From contig CM067524.1 in assembly GCA_034509495.1 (NCBI GenBank), forward strand, positions 3,089,474-3,153,473: a stretch of 64,000 nucleotides of DNA, given 5' to 3'. This stretch comes from Acestrorhynchus altus. Its lineage: Eukaryota > Chordata > Actinopteri > Characiformes > Acestrorhynchidae. Below the pieces are notes generated by a model, which saw only the letters and a program-made list of their open reading frames with translations, searched no databases and was not told the DNA's origin. Positions 1 to 13,018 of the stretch are shown piece after piece (position 1 is the stretch's first letter; each line of letters starts with the position of its first letter). The translations under genes were made by a program, and so were the position numbers.

Positions 1-1070
1 CTACAGGCGGGGATATGAGCTCTTCTAAAGTCCCCCATGGGTCATACAGAACTGGCTGCGACACACACCATGAAGAGGGTGCTGCGGGTCCAGCTCGGAG
101 TAGAAACACTATCAGGGACAGATGTTTCACAACAGCATCAGAATGGCTTCCTGTTCCTCAGCCTCTCTGACTCGCACACTCCACTGAGGTCAGGTGCGAA
201 AACAGGAAGTTTTGAAACTTCTCAAAAAACCTCTGAAACAATGAGAGGCACAAGGGCCGGTGCTGTTCTTCTTTTTCTTCTTCTGGAACTTCCCTTCTCG
301 CTGGTGGACCTGCTGAACACGGTCTGAATCAAACCCAGCCTGCAGCACTTCTACATCAACATCTGTTCTTCTGCATTTCTGACAGAACCCTCATCAGATA
401 TGACTTCTCGTGGTGGTCTGTAAAGGATGGGGTTACAAGTGTGACTGACACTGTTGTATGAGGTCTTTGGCACTTTTCCTCACCTGATCACCTAGTCAGC
501 ATTTCCTTGAGAACTCAATGGTCCTCCATCAGAAGCATGTGGAGTGGTGTGGTTGTAGATGGCCAGTTAAACTTGATCTGTGCCAAGAGCCCTTCCAGCA
601 ACAAGTACAACTCAGCTCGACCCACCGTCCATCAAGATGCAGGAACACAAGCATCCAGAACCTTTTCTGTTCTGGAACCAAAGAGGGGAAGAACTTCTCC
701 TGGGGGTCCGAACAACTGAGTCACTTGCTGTCTTCAAGCATGGGCAGAGATCATCTCTTTCAGAGCCTTTAACACTGAGTGGAGCTTGTTGGTATCAGGT
801 CTCTGGACACTAGAATTTCAGTATGTAAGTTTGAGGAATCACTGGATTCAAGACTCTACGGACTAGTTCAGGATATTTTCCGAGTGACCAGTAAAGCACT
901 TCTGTAAGTCACTCTGGATAAGAGGCTCCGCCCAGTGCCATAAATAACAGAACATTAAAATCCACATTATAATATACCGTTTACATCGTGTTACCAGTCA
1001 TGACACTCCAGGATATCAAACAAAAGGCTTTGAATGTAAAGCAGAAACTTCACACGACACAAACTGACCA
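1..1070. other. Left edge: no recognisable gene; fish interspersed-repeat tail at about 900-925
   Basis: No open frame here resembles a protein I know. Bases 902-925 read tgtaagtcactctggataag, the conserved tail shared by several fish LINE/SINE families, so at least 480-930 is probably an old retroelement. The rest is unassigned. Confidence 0.35.
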
Positions 1071-1459
1071 AATCTATTTTAATAATTTACAAAGAATATG
1101 TTTCAAACTGGTTTCCTCTGGCGTCTCGGTTGAAGGGGCGACTGGAAGATAGCAATAACGACGTGTCTGGAATGTTCACCTACAAAACCATTTTGACTGA
1201 AATGTGGTTTCAGCTGTAAGGCTTTCGTTGAATCACATAAACAGAAATACAACAATTATTGGCTAAGACAGTGCGAACACTTCAATGTGCAGGACTTTGT
1301 CAGATTGTTAGTTGAAATATAAACAAATATAAAAGAGCAACTGGAAGTCCGATTCCTGTTAACATCCACGTTTGCTACTGAAGTACATCATATACAAAAT
1401 GATTTCATACTTTAAACTCTCGATTCTTCCTAAAACAACCTTTAATCAGACAGAAAATC

Positions 1460-1938
1460 AGAATTCACTTTATTTCATACAGCAAACGTTTGAGTGTGTT
1501 CGGGGAGGATAAGGCAAGCGGGTCAGAGGCACAAGTGACCGGTCTTCCGGGTTTAGGCGCCAGATATCATTCAGAGTACTGAAAGAAATTTAAAAAAGGG
1601 GAACCAGTGGAGATCAGTCAGCCATGAAACTCCAGGACTGGTCAGGTAGTTTGATGAAACCAAGGCAACCATGATCACAGCTGATTACAAACCAAACTAA
1701 CAGACCACAGGAAAGTCCAGATCGCAGCTTCAGTTTGTGGTTGTTGTGCTCTAAAGTGTTTTTTCAGGACTCGAAGCTGGGCTTCTAGACACCAAACACT
1801 GGCGTGGATGAGGCGGGCGTAAAAGTGAGCTTCAGGATGGGTTTGGGGTGGAGGTCTGGAGCAAGTTGAGGTTGGGTTAGAGTGGAGTTTAGGGGATGGG
1901 GCAGGCGTTTGGAGGATCGCGATTGTGCAGCTGGCCAC
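1460..1938 (-). other. pak2: pak2 3' untranslated region with candidate poly(A) signal
   Basis: Downstream of the TGA at 1941-1939. A minus-strand AATAAA (tttatt on the plus strand at 1469-1474) is the first good polyadenylation signal. The true end is inferred, and a longer UTR reaching about 1070 is possible. Confidence 0.4.
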
Positions 1939-4900
1939 TCAGATGCTGATATCCACTGGGCCAGGGGGTGTGGCTTCATTCAGAGGGCTGGAGAGGGAAA
2001 GGTCCAAACAGGGTCTGGCAGCAGTAGGGGGCAGCAGGTCACTGCTTTGTGGGCGTTCCTGCTGGCGACTGCTCTTCATAGCCTCCTTGGCAGCAAGTAT
2101 AAGTGGAGTGAGGCTGGAGAGAGGCTTGGCTAGTTTCAGGAAAGGATGCTGCAGAAGAGTGGAGATGTTAGAGCAGGAACAATTTTACCCAATTTCATGC
2201 GAGTTCTGCAAGTTTCCGATCAAGACTCACCTGCAGGAGCTCCTTGCCTCCACCTCTTTTCTCCACATCAATTTCCAGGCAGCGATTCAGAAAGTCTCGG
2301 AATCGAGAAAGTTTCTGGGATTGAGTTCAGGAGTGCCGTTAGTGCGTAATAAGGTACAGTGCCTGGAGGGCAAGGTGATGGTTAATGATCGGGTCTGGTT
2401 TCTGATACAGCACAGATATGTTGTTAATAACGTCCACTCCTGAATCTGCCCTCAGAGGATTCTGATTTGAAGATGCGGAGGTTCTCCCTCACCATCTCTG
2501 TAGCCATGATGCCCAGGACAGATGTCCACTTTGGGGCGTAAAGCTACGTGTGACCACTTCCAGGGGCCATCAGTATGGAGTACCCACCATGGTGCTGCGT
2601 TTACTCTGCTCCGGAGTGATCTGAGCACAGAAGCCAAAATCCGCTACATAGCGGGAAGGGTAAAGAACACACAGAACACACCGTTACCTCACCGTGTCCA
2701 TCTCAAGACATCTGCATTGGTGGGTGATGATGGAGCTGGTGCATAGAATGGAGGCCTTTAACAGAGCACCCGATACCAAAAGGTGACGGGGTTTACGGTA
2801 GATGACGAACTCACTCAATTTGACGGAGCCGTCCATGCCCAGCAGCACGTTGTCACTCTTGATGTCTCGATGGATGACCTGGATTTACGCGTGCAGAACT
2901 CCAGAAACCTGCAGACACTAAAGGACACCGAGAGAAGAGTTCATGGAAATATAATTAAAATGGAAAGGGGCAACCACAGGGCATCCTCTGCTCATGGCGT
3001 CCCTAGTGTTACTGTGAAACGTACCTCTCCTGCACACGCGATCTGAGCCGATCAGCTGCGTTTCTGTCACCACATCTGTCAGAGAACCTCCAGCTAAATA
3101 TTCCATCACCACAAACAACTCCTCACCTACCAGGAAACTACACACACAAACACAACAGTAGCACCTTCCAAACCTGATCCATAACATGAATAAAAACTTT
3201 TATTTTTACAAACGTATCACAATATCACTCTCATAGCTCTTATTATTAACACCGAAACATTCAAACTGAAGAACAACGCAATCTGATTACACAGCTGAAC
3301 CGATTCTCAGTAGCTGCTTTACTGTTGTTAAGCAGTTGCTAAGGTATTCCTTCGGTTGATCAGGTTGGGCATGTGAAGGTTAATCAGGGTTGGGGTTGAT
3401 GGAGGTAGTGTGATGAGGGTACGGTGTGAGGGCTGGATTCACCTGTCCAAAAAGTTAACAATGTTGGGGTTTTTCAGCTCCTTCATCACCAGAATCTCAT
3501 TAATGATCAGCTCCTTCTTTGGCTGCTTCTGCAGGTTTATCTGCTTTATGGCAACCTATAGTCAGGGCAGGCGGAGGGGCGAGGCGGTGAGACAGACAGA
3601 GAGACAGAGGCGGTGAGACAGACAGAGGGCAGTGAGACAGGCAGAGGGCAGACAGAGACAGAGAGACAGGCCAAGAAAGACAGAGTAGACAGAGAGACGC
3701 GGTGAGACAGACAGAGAGAGAGACAGTGAATTGAGCTGAAGGCGGTGAGACGGAGCAGAGACAGACAGAGAGAGGGCAGACAGGAGCAGAGAGAAGACAG
3801 GCCAGAGAGAAGACAGAGAATGACAGAGACACGGTGGGACAGGCAGAGAGAGAGAGAGAGGCAGAGAGACAGAGAGAGACAGACAGAGAGGCGGAGAGAC
3901 AGACAGAGAGGCGGAGAGACAGAGGCAGACAGAGAGAGAGACAGACAGAGACGGTGAGACAGACAGAGAGAGACGAGAGACGGTGAGACAGACAGAGAGA
4001 CGGTGAGACAGACAGAGAGACAGGCAGAGACGGAGAGACAGACAGAGAGCGGACAGACAGAGAGACAGACAGAGACAGAGAGACAGGCAGAGAGGCGGAG
4101 AAGACAGGCGGAGGGCAGAGAGACTGAGAGAGACAAGGACAGTGAGACAGAGGGCAGAGAGACAGACAGAGGCGAGAGGGCAGAGGCGAGAGGCGGTGAG
4201 ACAGACAGAGAGATGGAGAGACAGACAGACGGTGAGACAGACAGAGAGAGAGACAGACAGAGAGACGGAGGAGCAGAGGGCAGAGCCGAAGGCGGTGAGA
4301 CAGACAGAGAGATGGAAGACGAATAGCGGTGAGACAGACAGAGAAGACAGACAGAGGCGGAGAGACAGAGAGAGGGCAGACAGAGATGGTGAGACAGACA
4401 GAGACAGACAGAGACGAGACGAACAGAGAGACGGAGGGCAGACAGAGAGAGAGACAGAGAGAGAGACAGACAGACAGAGAGCGGAGAGACAGAGAGCGAG
4501 GAGAGACAGAGACAGAGGCGCGGAGAGCGGAGGGCAGACAGAGAGACAGAAGAGAGAGAGAGAGCGGAGGGTGTACACAGTGTACACATGTTTAGAACAA
4601 GTTTTCAATCACAGCAGGACAGACAGCAGGACAGACAGCAGGACAGACAGAGGTCTTATACTCACCTCTTGTCCTGTTGCAACGTCAATGGCAGTAAACA
4701 CAGTTCCAGACGCTCTGCAAAAGATCAAACACACACACTGTAACACTGTTCAAATACACACCGTTACACACACTGTCCATCTGAAAACTCCTGAGAAGAT
4801 TAGCAATATTCTTCCTCTCTCATGTCTTAAGATAACACACCACAAACACATACACCCACACATACACTGACCACACACACCCACACCACACACACCCACA

Positions 4901-7900
4901 CACACCCACACACACCCACACACACCCACAAGCTCGCTCACCCCTGTCCGATCTTCTCATATCGAGTGTATTTCTTCTTGGGGTCACCGATGCTCACTAT
5001 CGTTCCTAAAACAAAGCAGTGACATGAAGACAGATGATAACCGGTTTCCCTATAAATCAGAGAGATAATCACAGTAGAACCCACTCTAGAACCATACTCA
5101 GTTTTTCCATGATCTCCTCATCAGTCATCTTTCCTTTGTTCTTCTTCTGCCGGTCTGCTCTGGAAGTGTCAGTCAGCACCAGCACAGGCAGGGCAGCGAA
5201 TTCGATCATAGAGAGGATTAAGTTAAGAACTGGACAGTTCAGGAAAAACAGCATCATCAACAGGAGGACACAGAAACGTCCTCCCAATCATCTTCAAAGA
5301 TCAGACCAAACATAAATCAGCAGGTTCCAGCTCTGCTGCTGGGATTGCTATTGATGATCCAGTATTGAATATCTGGTATTAGATATTTAATGGATTTAGT
5401 GTTGGTGTTTGGTATTGAATCTCTGGTATTTAATGGTTAGTATTTGGTGTTTGGTATTGAATCTCTGGTATTTGGTATTTAATGGTTAGTATTGAATATC
5501 TGGTATTAGATATTTAATGGTTGGTATTTGGTGTTTGGTATTGAATATCTGGTATTAGATATTTAATGGTTAGTATTTAGTGTTTGGTATTGAATCTCTG
5601 GTATTTGGTTAGTATTTGGTGTTTGGTATTGAATCTCTGGTATTTGGTATTTAATGGTTGAGTATTATTGAATATCTGGTATTAGATATTTAATGGTTAG
5701 TATTTAGTGTTTGGTATTGAATATCTGGTATTAGATATTTAATGGTTAGTATTTGGTGTTTGGTATTGAATCTCTGGTATTTGGTATTTAATGGTTAGTA
5801 TTGAATATCTGGTATTAGATATTTAATGGATTTAGTATTTAGTGTTTAATTATTGAATCTCTGGTATTTGGTATTTTAATGGTTAGTATTGAATATCGGC
5901 ATTAGATATTTAAATGGTTAGTATTTAGTGTTTAATTATTGAATATACGGTATTAGATATTTAATGGTTAGTATTTAGTGTTTGGTATTGAATATCTGGT
6001 ATTAGATATTTAATGGTTAGTATTTGGTGTTTGGTATTGAATCTCTGGTATTACATGTTGTGGTTAGTATTTGGTGTTTGGTATTGAATCTCTGGTATTC
6101 GGTATTTAATGGTTAGTATTTAGTGTTTGGTATTGAATATCTGGTATTAGATATTTAATGGTTAGTATTTAGTGTTTACAGTATTAGATCTCTGGTATTT
6201 GGTATTTGTGGATGTATTGAATATCTGGTATTAGGCCCAATGGTTAGTATTTGGTGTTTGGTATTGAATCTCTGGTATTTGGTATTTAATGGTTAGTATT
6301 GAATATCTGGCATTAGATATTTAATGGTTAGTATTTAGTGTTTGGTATTGAATATCTAATTATTAGATATTTAATGGTTGAGTGTTAGTGTTTGGTATTG
6401 AATCTCTGAACATTTAATGGTTAGTGTTTGGTGTTTGGTATTAGTCTCTGGTATTTGGTATTTAATGGTTAGTATTGAATATCATTATTAGATATTTAAT
6501 GGTTGGCTGTTAGTGTTTGGTATTGAATATCTGGTATTAGATATTTAATGGTTAGTATTTGGTGTTTGGTATTGAATCTCTGGTATTTGGTATTTAATGG
6601 TTAGTATTGAATATCTGGTATTAGATATTTAATGGTTAGTAGTTGGTGTTTGGTATTGAATCTCTGGTATTTGGTATTTAATGGTTAGTATTGAATATCT
6701 GGCATTAGATATTTAATGGTTAGTATTTAGTGTTTGGTATTGAATATCTGGTATTAGATATTTAATGGTTAGTATTTGGTGTTTGGTATTGAATATCTGG
6801 TATTAGATATTTAATGGTTAGTATTTAGTGTTTGGTATTGAATCTCTGGTATTACATATTTAATGGTTAGTATTTAGTGTTTGGTATTGAATCTCTCTGG
6901 TATTTGGTATTTAATAGTTAGTGTTTAGTGTTGGTATTGAATATCTGGTGGTAGATATTTGTGGTTAGTATTTAGTGTTTAGTATTGAATCTCTGGTATT
7001 TATTGGTTAGTATTTGGTGTTTGGTATTGAATCTCTGGTATTTGTGTTAATGGATTTGGTATTGAATCTGGTATTAGATATTTAATGGTTGGTATTTGGT
7101 GTTTGGTATTGAATATCTGGTATTAGATATTTAATGGTTAGTTTTTAGTGTTTGGTATTGAATCTCTGGTATTTAATGGTTAGTATTTGGTGTTTGGTAT
7201 TGAATCTCTGGTATTTGGTGTGGTTAGTATTGAATATCTGGTATTAGATATTTAATGGTTAGTATTTAGTGTTTGGTATTGAATCTCTGGTATTACATAT
7301 TTAATGGTTAGTATTTAGTGTTTGGTATTGAATCTCTGGTATTTGGTATTTAATGGTTAGTGTTTAGTGTTTGGTATTGAATATCTGGTATTAGATATTT
7401 AATGGTTAGCATTTGGTGTTTGGAATTGAATATCTGGTATTTGGTATTTAATGGTTAGTGTTTAGTGTTTGGTATTGAATATCACAGTATTAGATATTTG
7501 TGGATATTTGGTGTTGTATTGAATCTCTGGTATTTGTATTTAATGGTTAGTGTTTAGTGTTTGGTATTGAATATCTGGTATTAGATATTTAATGGTTAGT
7601 ATTTGGTGTTTGGAATTGAATATCTGGTATTTGGTATTTAATGGTTAGTGTTTAGTGTTTGGTATTGAATATCTGGTATTAGATATTTAATGGTTAGTAT
7701 TTGGTGTTTGGTATTGAATCTCTGGTATTTGGTATTTAATGGTTAGTGTTTGGTATTGAATATCTGGTATTTGGTATTTAATGGTTAGTGTTTGGTATTG
7801 AATATCTGGTATTTGGTATTTAATGGTTAGTGTTTGGTATTGAATATCTGGTATTTGGTATTTAATGGTTAGTGTTTGGTGTTTGGTATTGAATATCTGG

Positions 7901-9358
7901 TATTTGGTATTTAATGGTTAGTGTTTAGTGTTTGGTATTGAATCTCTGGTATTTGGTATTTAGTGTTTGGTATTGAATCTCTGGTATTTGGTATTTAATG
8001 ATTAGTGTTCAGTGTTTGGTATTGAATATCTGGTATGTGGTGTTTGGTATTGAATCTCTGGTATTTGGTATTTAATGGTTAGTGTTTGGTATTGAATATC
8101 TGGTATTTGGTATTTAATGGTTAGTGTTTGGTGTTTGGTATTGAATATCTGGTAGTTGGTATTTAATGGTTAGTATTTAGTGTTTGGTATTGAATCTCTG
8201 GTATTTGGTGTTAATGGTTAGTGTTTAGTGTTTGGTATTGAGATCTCTGGTATTTGGTATTTAATGGTTAGTGTTTAGTGTTTGGTATTGAATCTCTGGT
8301 ATTTGGTGTTCAGTGTTTGGTATTGAATCTCTAGTATTTGGTGTTTAGTGTTTGGTATTGAATCTCTGGTATTTGGTATTTAATGGTTAGTGTTTGGTAT
8401 TGAATCTCTGGTATTTGGTATTTAATGGTTAGTATTTAGTGTTTGGTATTGAATCTCTGGTATTTGGTATTTAATGGATTTAGTATTTGGTGTTGGTATT
8501 GAATCTCTGGTGGCTGGTATTTAATGGTTAGTATTTAGTGTTTGGTATTGAATCTCTGGTATTTGGTATTTAATGGTTAGTATTTGGTGTTTGGTTTGAA
8601 TCTCTGGTATTTGGTATTTAATGGTTAGTATTTAGTGTTTGGTATTGAATCTCTGGTATTTGGTCTTTGGTAAAGGTAAACCTGTTGCAGAAGGAAGTGT
8701 CACTCACAGATTTGGTGTGTTCTGGTCGGGGTGCTACTACAGGTGGTGGTGCATCATCATCGTCTAAATCGTCCAAGTCCTTGGCACTGGGAGGTGATGG
8801 CTCAGAACCCTTCTTTGCTGGTGGAGCGTCCTTATCTGCAGAAGTGTTGGAGAAACCATACTGGAGTAACCCTGTGAAGCTGAGCCGAGGTGTTTCTGAG
8901 GTATTTAATTGCACAGCTGTGGTGTTACTGTGGGACTTACCTGTAAAGCTGAGGTATTTTTGCTTGCCGTTGCCTGTAGAATCGTAGAACTTCAGAACAT
9001 CCAGCACAGCCTGAGGATTCTTCTTCTGCTCAGATTTGGTGATGTTGGAGGTCTGAAGAAGTCGAGCCCACTGCTCCGGCATGCCCTGCAAACCACACAC
9101 GAACACAGTGTTTTCTTTTTGGTGGAGGGTCAGCAGGAGCTGAAAGGCCGTTTATCTGACAGACCTGAGCAGACCTCACCTGAACCTTCTAAGAACAGAA
9201 GATCAGAACTTTAGCAGATTAGAATGATAAATAAAAGTCTGTCTGACTTACTGTGAACTCGCCCGTAACGGCATCAAACCCCACATGAATGGTGTGCTCA
9301 AAGTCTGAGGGAGGAGAAATCTCTGGCCTCTCCTTATCTTTATCCTTCTTTCTTCCTC

Positions 9359-9392
<34 letters not shown>

Positions 9393-9461
9393 GACAGAGA
9401 AAGACAGAGAGAGAGAAAGACAGACAGACAGAGAGAGAGACACAGAGAGACAGACAGACAG

Positions 9462-9492
<31 letters not shown>

Positions 9493-12400
9493 GACAGAGA
9501 GAGACAAAGAGAAAGAGAGACAGAGAGAGACAGACAGAGAGACAGAGACAGAGAGACAGACAGAGAGAAAGACAGAGAGAAAGACAGAGACAGAGACAGA
9601 CAGAGAGAGACAGAGAGAGACAGACAGAGAGAGAAAGAGAGAGAGACAGACAGAGAGAAAGACAGAGACAGAGAGAGAGAGAGAGACAGAGAGAGAAAGA
9701 CAGAGAGAAAGACAGAGACAGAGAGAGAGAGACAAAGAGAGAGAGACAGAGACAGAGGGAGGTTATAATCTGTAGGTTGTTATGGGCAGTTTTAGGTGTT
9801 TAGGGTTCATAGCTGCTCTCCGACTCCTTTACAGCAGAAACCCGTCACCACAACAGCTTCAAAGAAACAGGGTATGAGAAACGAAGTGTGACCTCTGACC
9901 TTTCTCTGCGGAGAAGATGGATATGATTTTGTTGCGAGAGGGCTTCTTCTCCTCGGGTACGGAGGGGAGGGGCTTTGAGCTGTGATTGGTTGGAGCTCCG
10001 TCTTTACTGCCTGTGCTGCTCATTCTTACTGGGGGGGCGGGGGGTTTGTCCTCCAGCTCACCGTTATCGGACATGACAGAGAAACGCAGCCACAAACTGA
10101 ACTACCGCGCTTCACACACCGACCTGAAGGGGGAGACAGAGACAGGTTTTATTGACTGACCTCGGATCAGTCCACGTGTGCCCGTAATAATCCACTCTCC
10201 ATCCGATCTCTGACACCATCAGACTGAAGAGCACGTGAACACCTCTACTTTAACAATGAATACCAGACAATCAGAGGAAAAGAAGTGGACAGTGGACAGT
10301 GGACAGGGCTTCAGGTATGATGAAGATTAATTTGTGAAAAGCGTGTGGGCTGTAGAGTCTAGAACAGAATCAGATCTGTGTAGAACAAAGAACCCATTAA
10401 GATTAAACTCAATCTCAGAAAAGAAGCAGAAATGAACTGAATCTGAACGGAACCAGTGCTGACTGGCCACTCTCCACACTGACCACTCTCCACACTGACC
10501 ACTCTCCACACAACACTCCACACTGACCACTGTCCACACTGACCACTCTCAACACAACACTCTCAACACAACACTCTCAACACAACACTCCACACTGACC
10601 ACTCTCAACACTCTCCACACAACACTGACCACTCTCAACACCTCTCTCAACACTGACCACTCTCAACACAACACTCGCCACTCTTCAACACTCGCCACTC
10701 TTCAACACTCGCCACTCTTCAACACTCGCCACTCTTCAACACTGATCACTCTCAACACTGATCACTCTCAACACTGATCACTCTCAACACTGATCACTCT
10801 CAACACTGATCACTCTCAAAACTCTCAAAACTCCACCATTAACAAGTGGAGTAAACGGAGGATGAGGTTGTCCACGCTTTTCCCTGAGAGCAGCTTCTCG
10901 ACCAAATAAGGTCAAATCCTGTTTCACCTCGGAGCTCAAAACTGACACGGTGACCTCAACACCACAACTACTTCCTGTTTCACTGACAGAGCTCATCTCT
11001 CACACACACACACAAACACTACACACTATACAACACTGTGACTAAACAACCACTATACAACTATACTAGATGTACTAGCTATACTGCGAATAAACACCAC
11101 CACATACACACAACACTAAGAATACACAGCGTATACACACATCTCTGCGACTATACAACACCATGTACAGGCAACACTGCTACCACACAACATGGTAACA
11201 CTATGTATGAAGGAATACATTAATTTATGGATTAATCTGTTGCAGTAATTGACAGATACTGGTTTTTAGTTACAGCATGAAAACATGGTAAAACTAAAAC
11301 ACATTAAACAACCAAAAACACCTTAATTAAAGAGCACACCTGAACTATACCTTGACTAAACACTGCATCTAAACACCTTCAATAAAAACTGCACCTAACC
11401 AACTTCACTTAACACTGCGTCAAAACAACAACCTGACAAAACCCCATTAAACACCTCATCTAAACCCCTTGGCTAACACTGCGTAAACCCTTCTGAAGAT
11501 GGGTCTGTGCTGATCTTTTTACTAACCCTGTTCCCCAGAAAAGACTGAAAACTACACCACCACACAACAATGTATCTAAGACCGGGTTCTGCAGAACAGA
11601 ATCTAAAGATGCAGCACAAACCCACATATAAACACAAGTGTGCGGAAAGAGTGAAGGTCCGTCTCCATGGAGACCGCTCACCCTTTGGACCGGTGCCACA
11701 CGCGGTGTGGTGCCCAGTGGTCCAGGCTTGTGCTCAGGTGGGTACAGAGTTCAGTAGTGAGGTCTACTCGGAATGTGTTCAACCAGTCACTGAACACACA
11801 CCACGCTCACACACACACATACACACACCGACAAGTCCACACAAGCAGCTTCATTCCACACAAACACACGCAGCGAGTGCAGTCATGTCCACATTGCTGT
11901 GATAACACACACCCTGCCCAGCACCCTGCGGCCAGAGAAACTCAACTGGGCCTGCTGTTACACTCACACACTCTCAGAGTGCAGCACCGCACTGATCCAC
12001 CCAACCAGGAAACTTTCATCCTGTACTTATTCACACCCACCCGATCCACCATCGCCTACCACTGATCCACCATCGCCTACCACTGATCCACCATCGCCTA
12101 CCACTGATCCACCCCGATCCACCATCGCCTACCACTGATCCACCATCGCCTACCACTGATCCACCCCGATCCACCATCGCCTACCACAGATCCACCCAGA
12201 TTCTATAAAACATTAATTGTATCAACAGCAGTGTTTGTTGAAGCACAGACCAGCAGGTAAATATGATTTCACTGAAAGCATCTCCATGGAGACCGCTCAA
12301 CCACACCATCCTCCAGATCTATACAACCATCTCCACCCCAACACCCGCCCTCACACTCTGTCAAAGTACAACATGAAGCGTTAGTTAGGGTGTGTCCATA

Positions 12401-12667
12401 TCACAAGGCCCTCCCCCTCACAATGAACACTCTAGTAGTTAATGGTTTCTGAACCCTATAGAGGACTGAACCCTGCATGCACGCACGCACACACACACAC
12501 ACACACAAACACACACGCACGCACACACACACACACGCACGCACGCACGCACGCACGCACGCACACAGAGCTCAGTAGGTTCCAGTGAACATTTCTCTGA
12601 GTGTGTAACATCAAGTCTAAACTCGTTCTTTGACGATCCCTGGCTTAAAGATGGGTTCAGCTATTCT

Positions 12668-12745
<78 letters not shown>

Positions 12746-12776
12746 CAAAAATCATAAAACACCAAGCCCTCCCACT

Positions 12777-12829
<53 letters not shown>

Positions 12830-12946
12830 CTGTAGGGTGTGTTGTTTCAGTATAATCGCCTGAAGGTGTGTAAAGTTGAAGCACTAACTAAATGCTTCAA
12901 CTTTACACACCTTCAGGATATCATACTGGAACAACACACCCTACAG

Positions 12947-13018
<72 letters not shown>

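Noticed and set aside
3546..4608. Two overlapping 347-348-residue Ser/Leu/Cys frames (minus) and Arg/Glu/Thr frames (plus)
   Set aside because: These are translations of the GACAGA minisatellite in a pak2 intron; low complexity and no codon signature.
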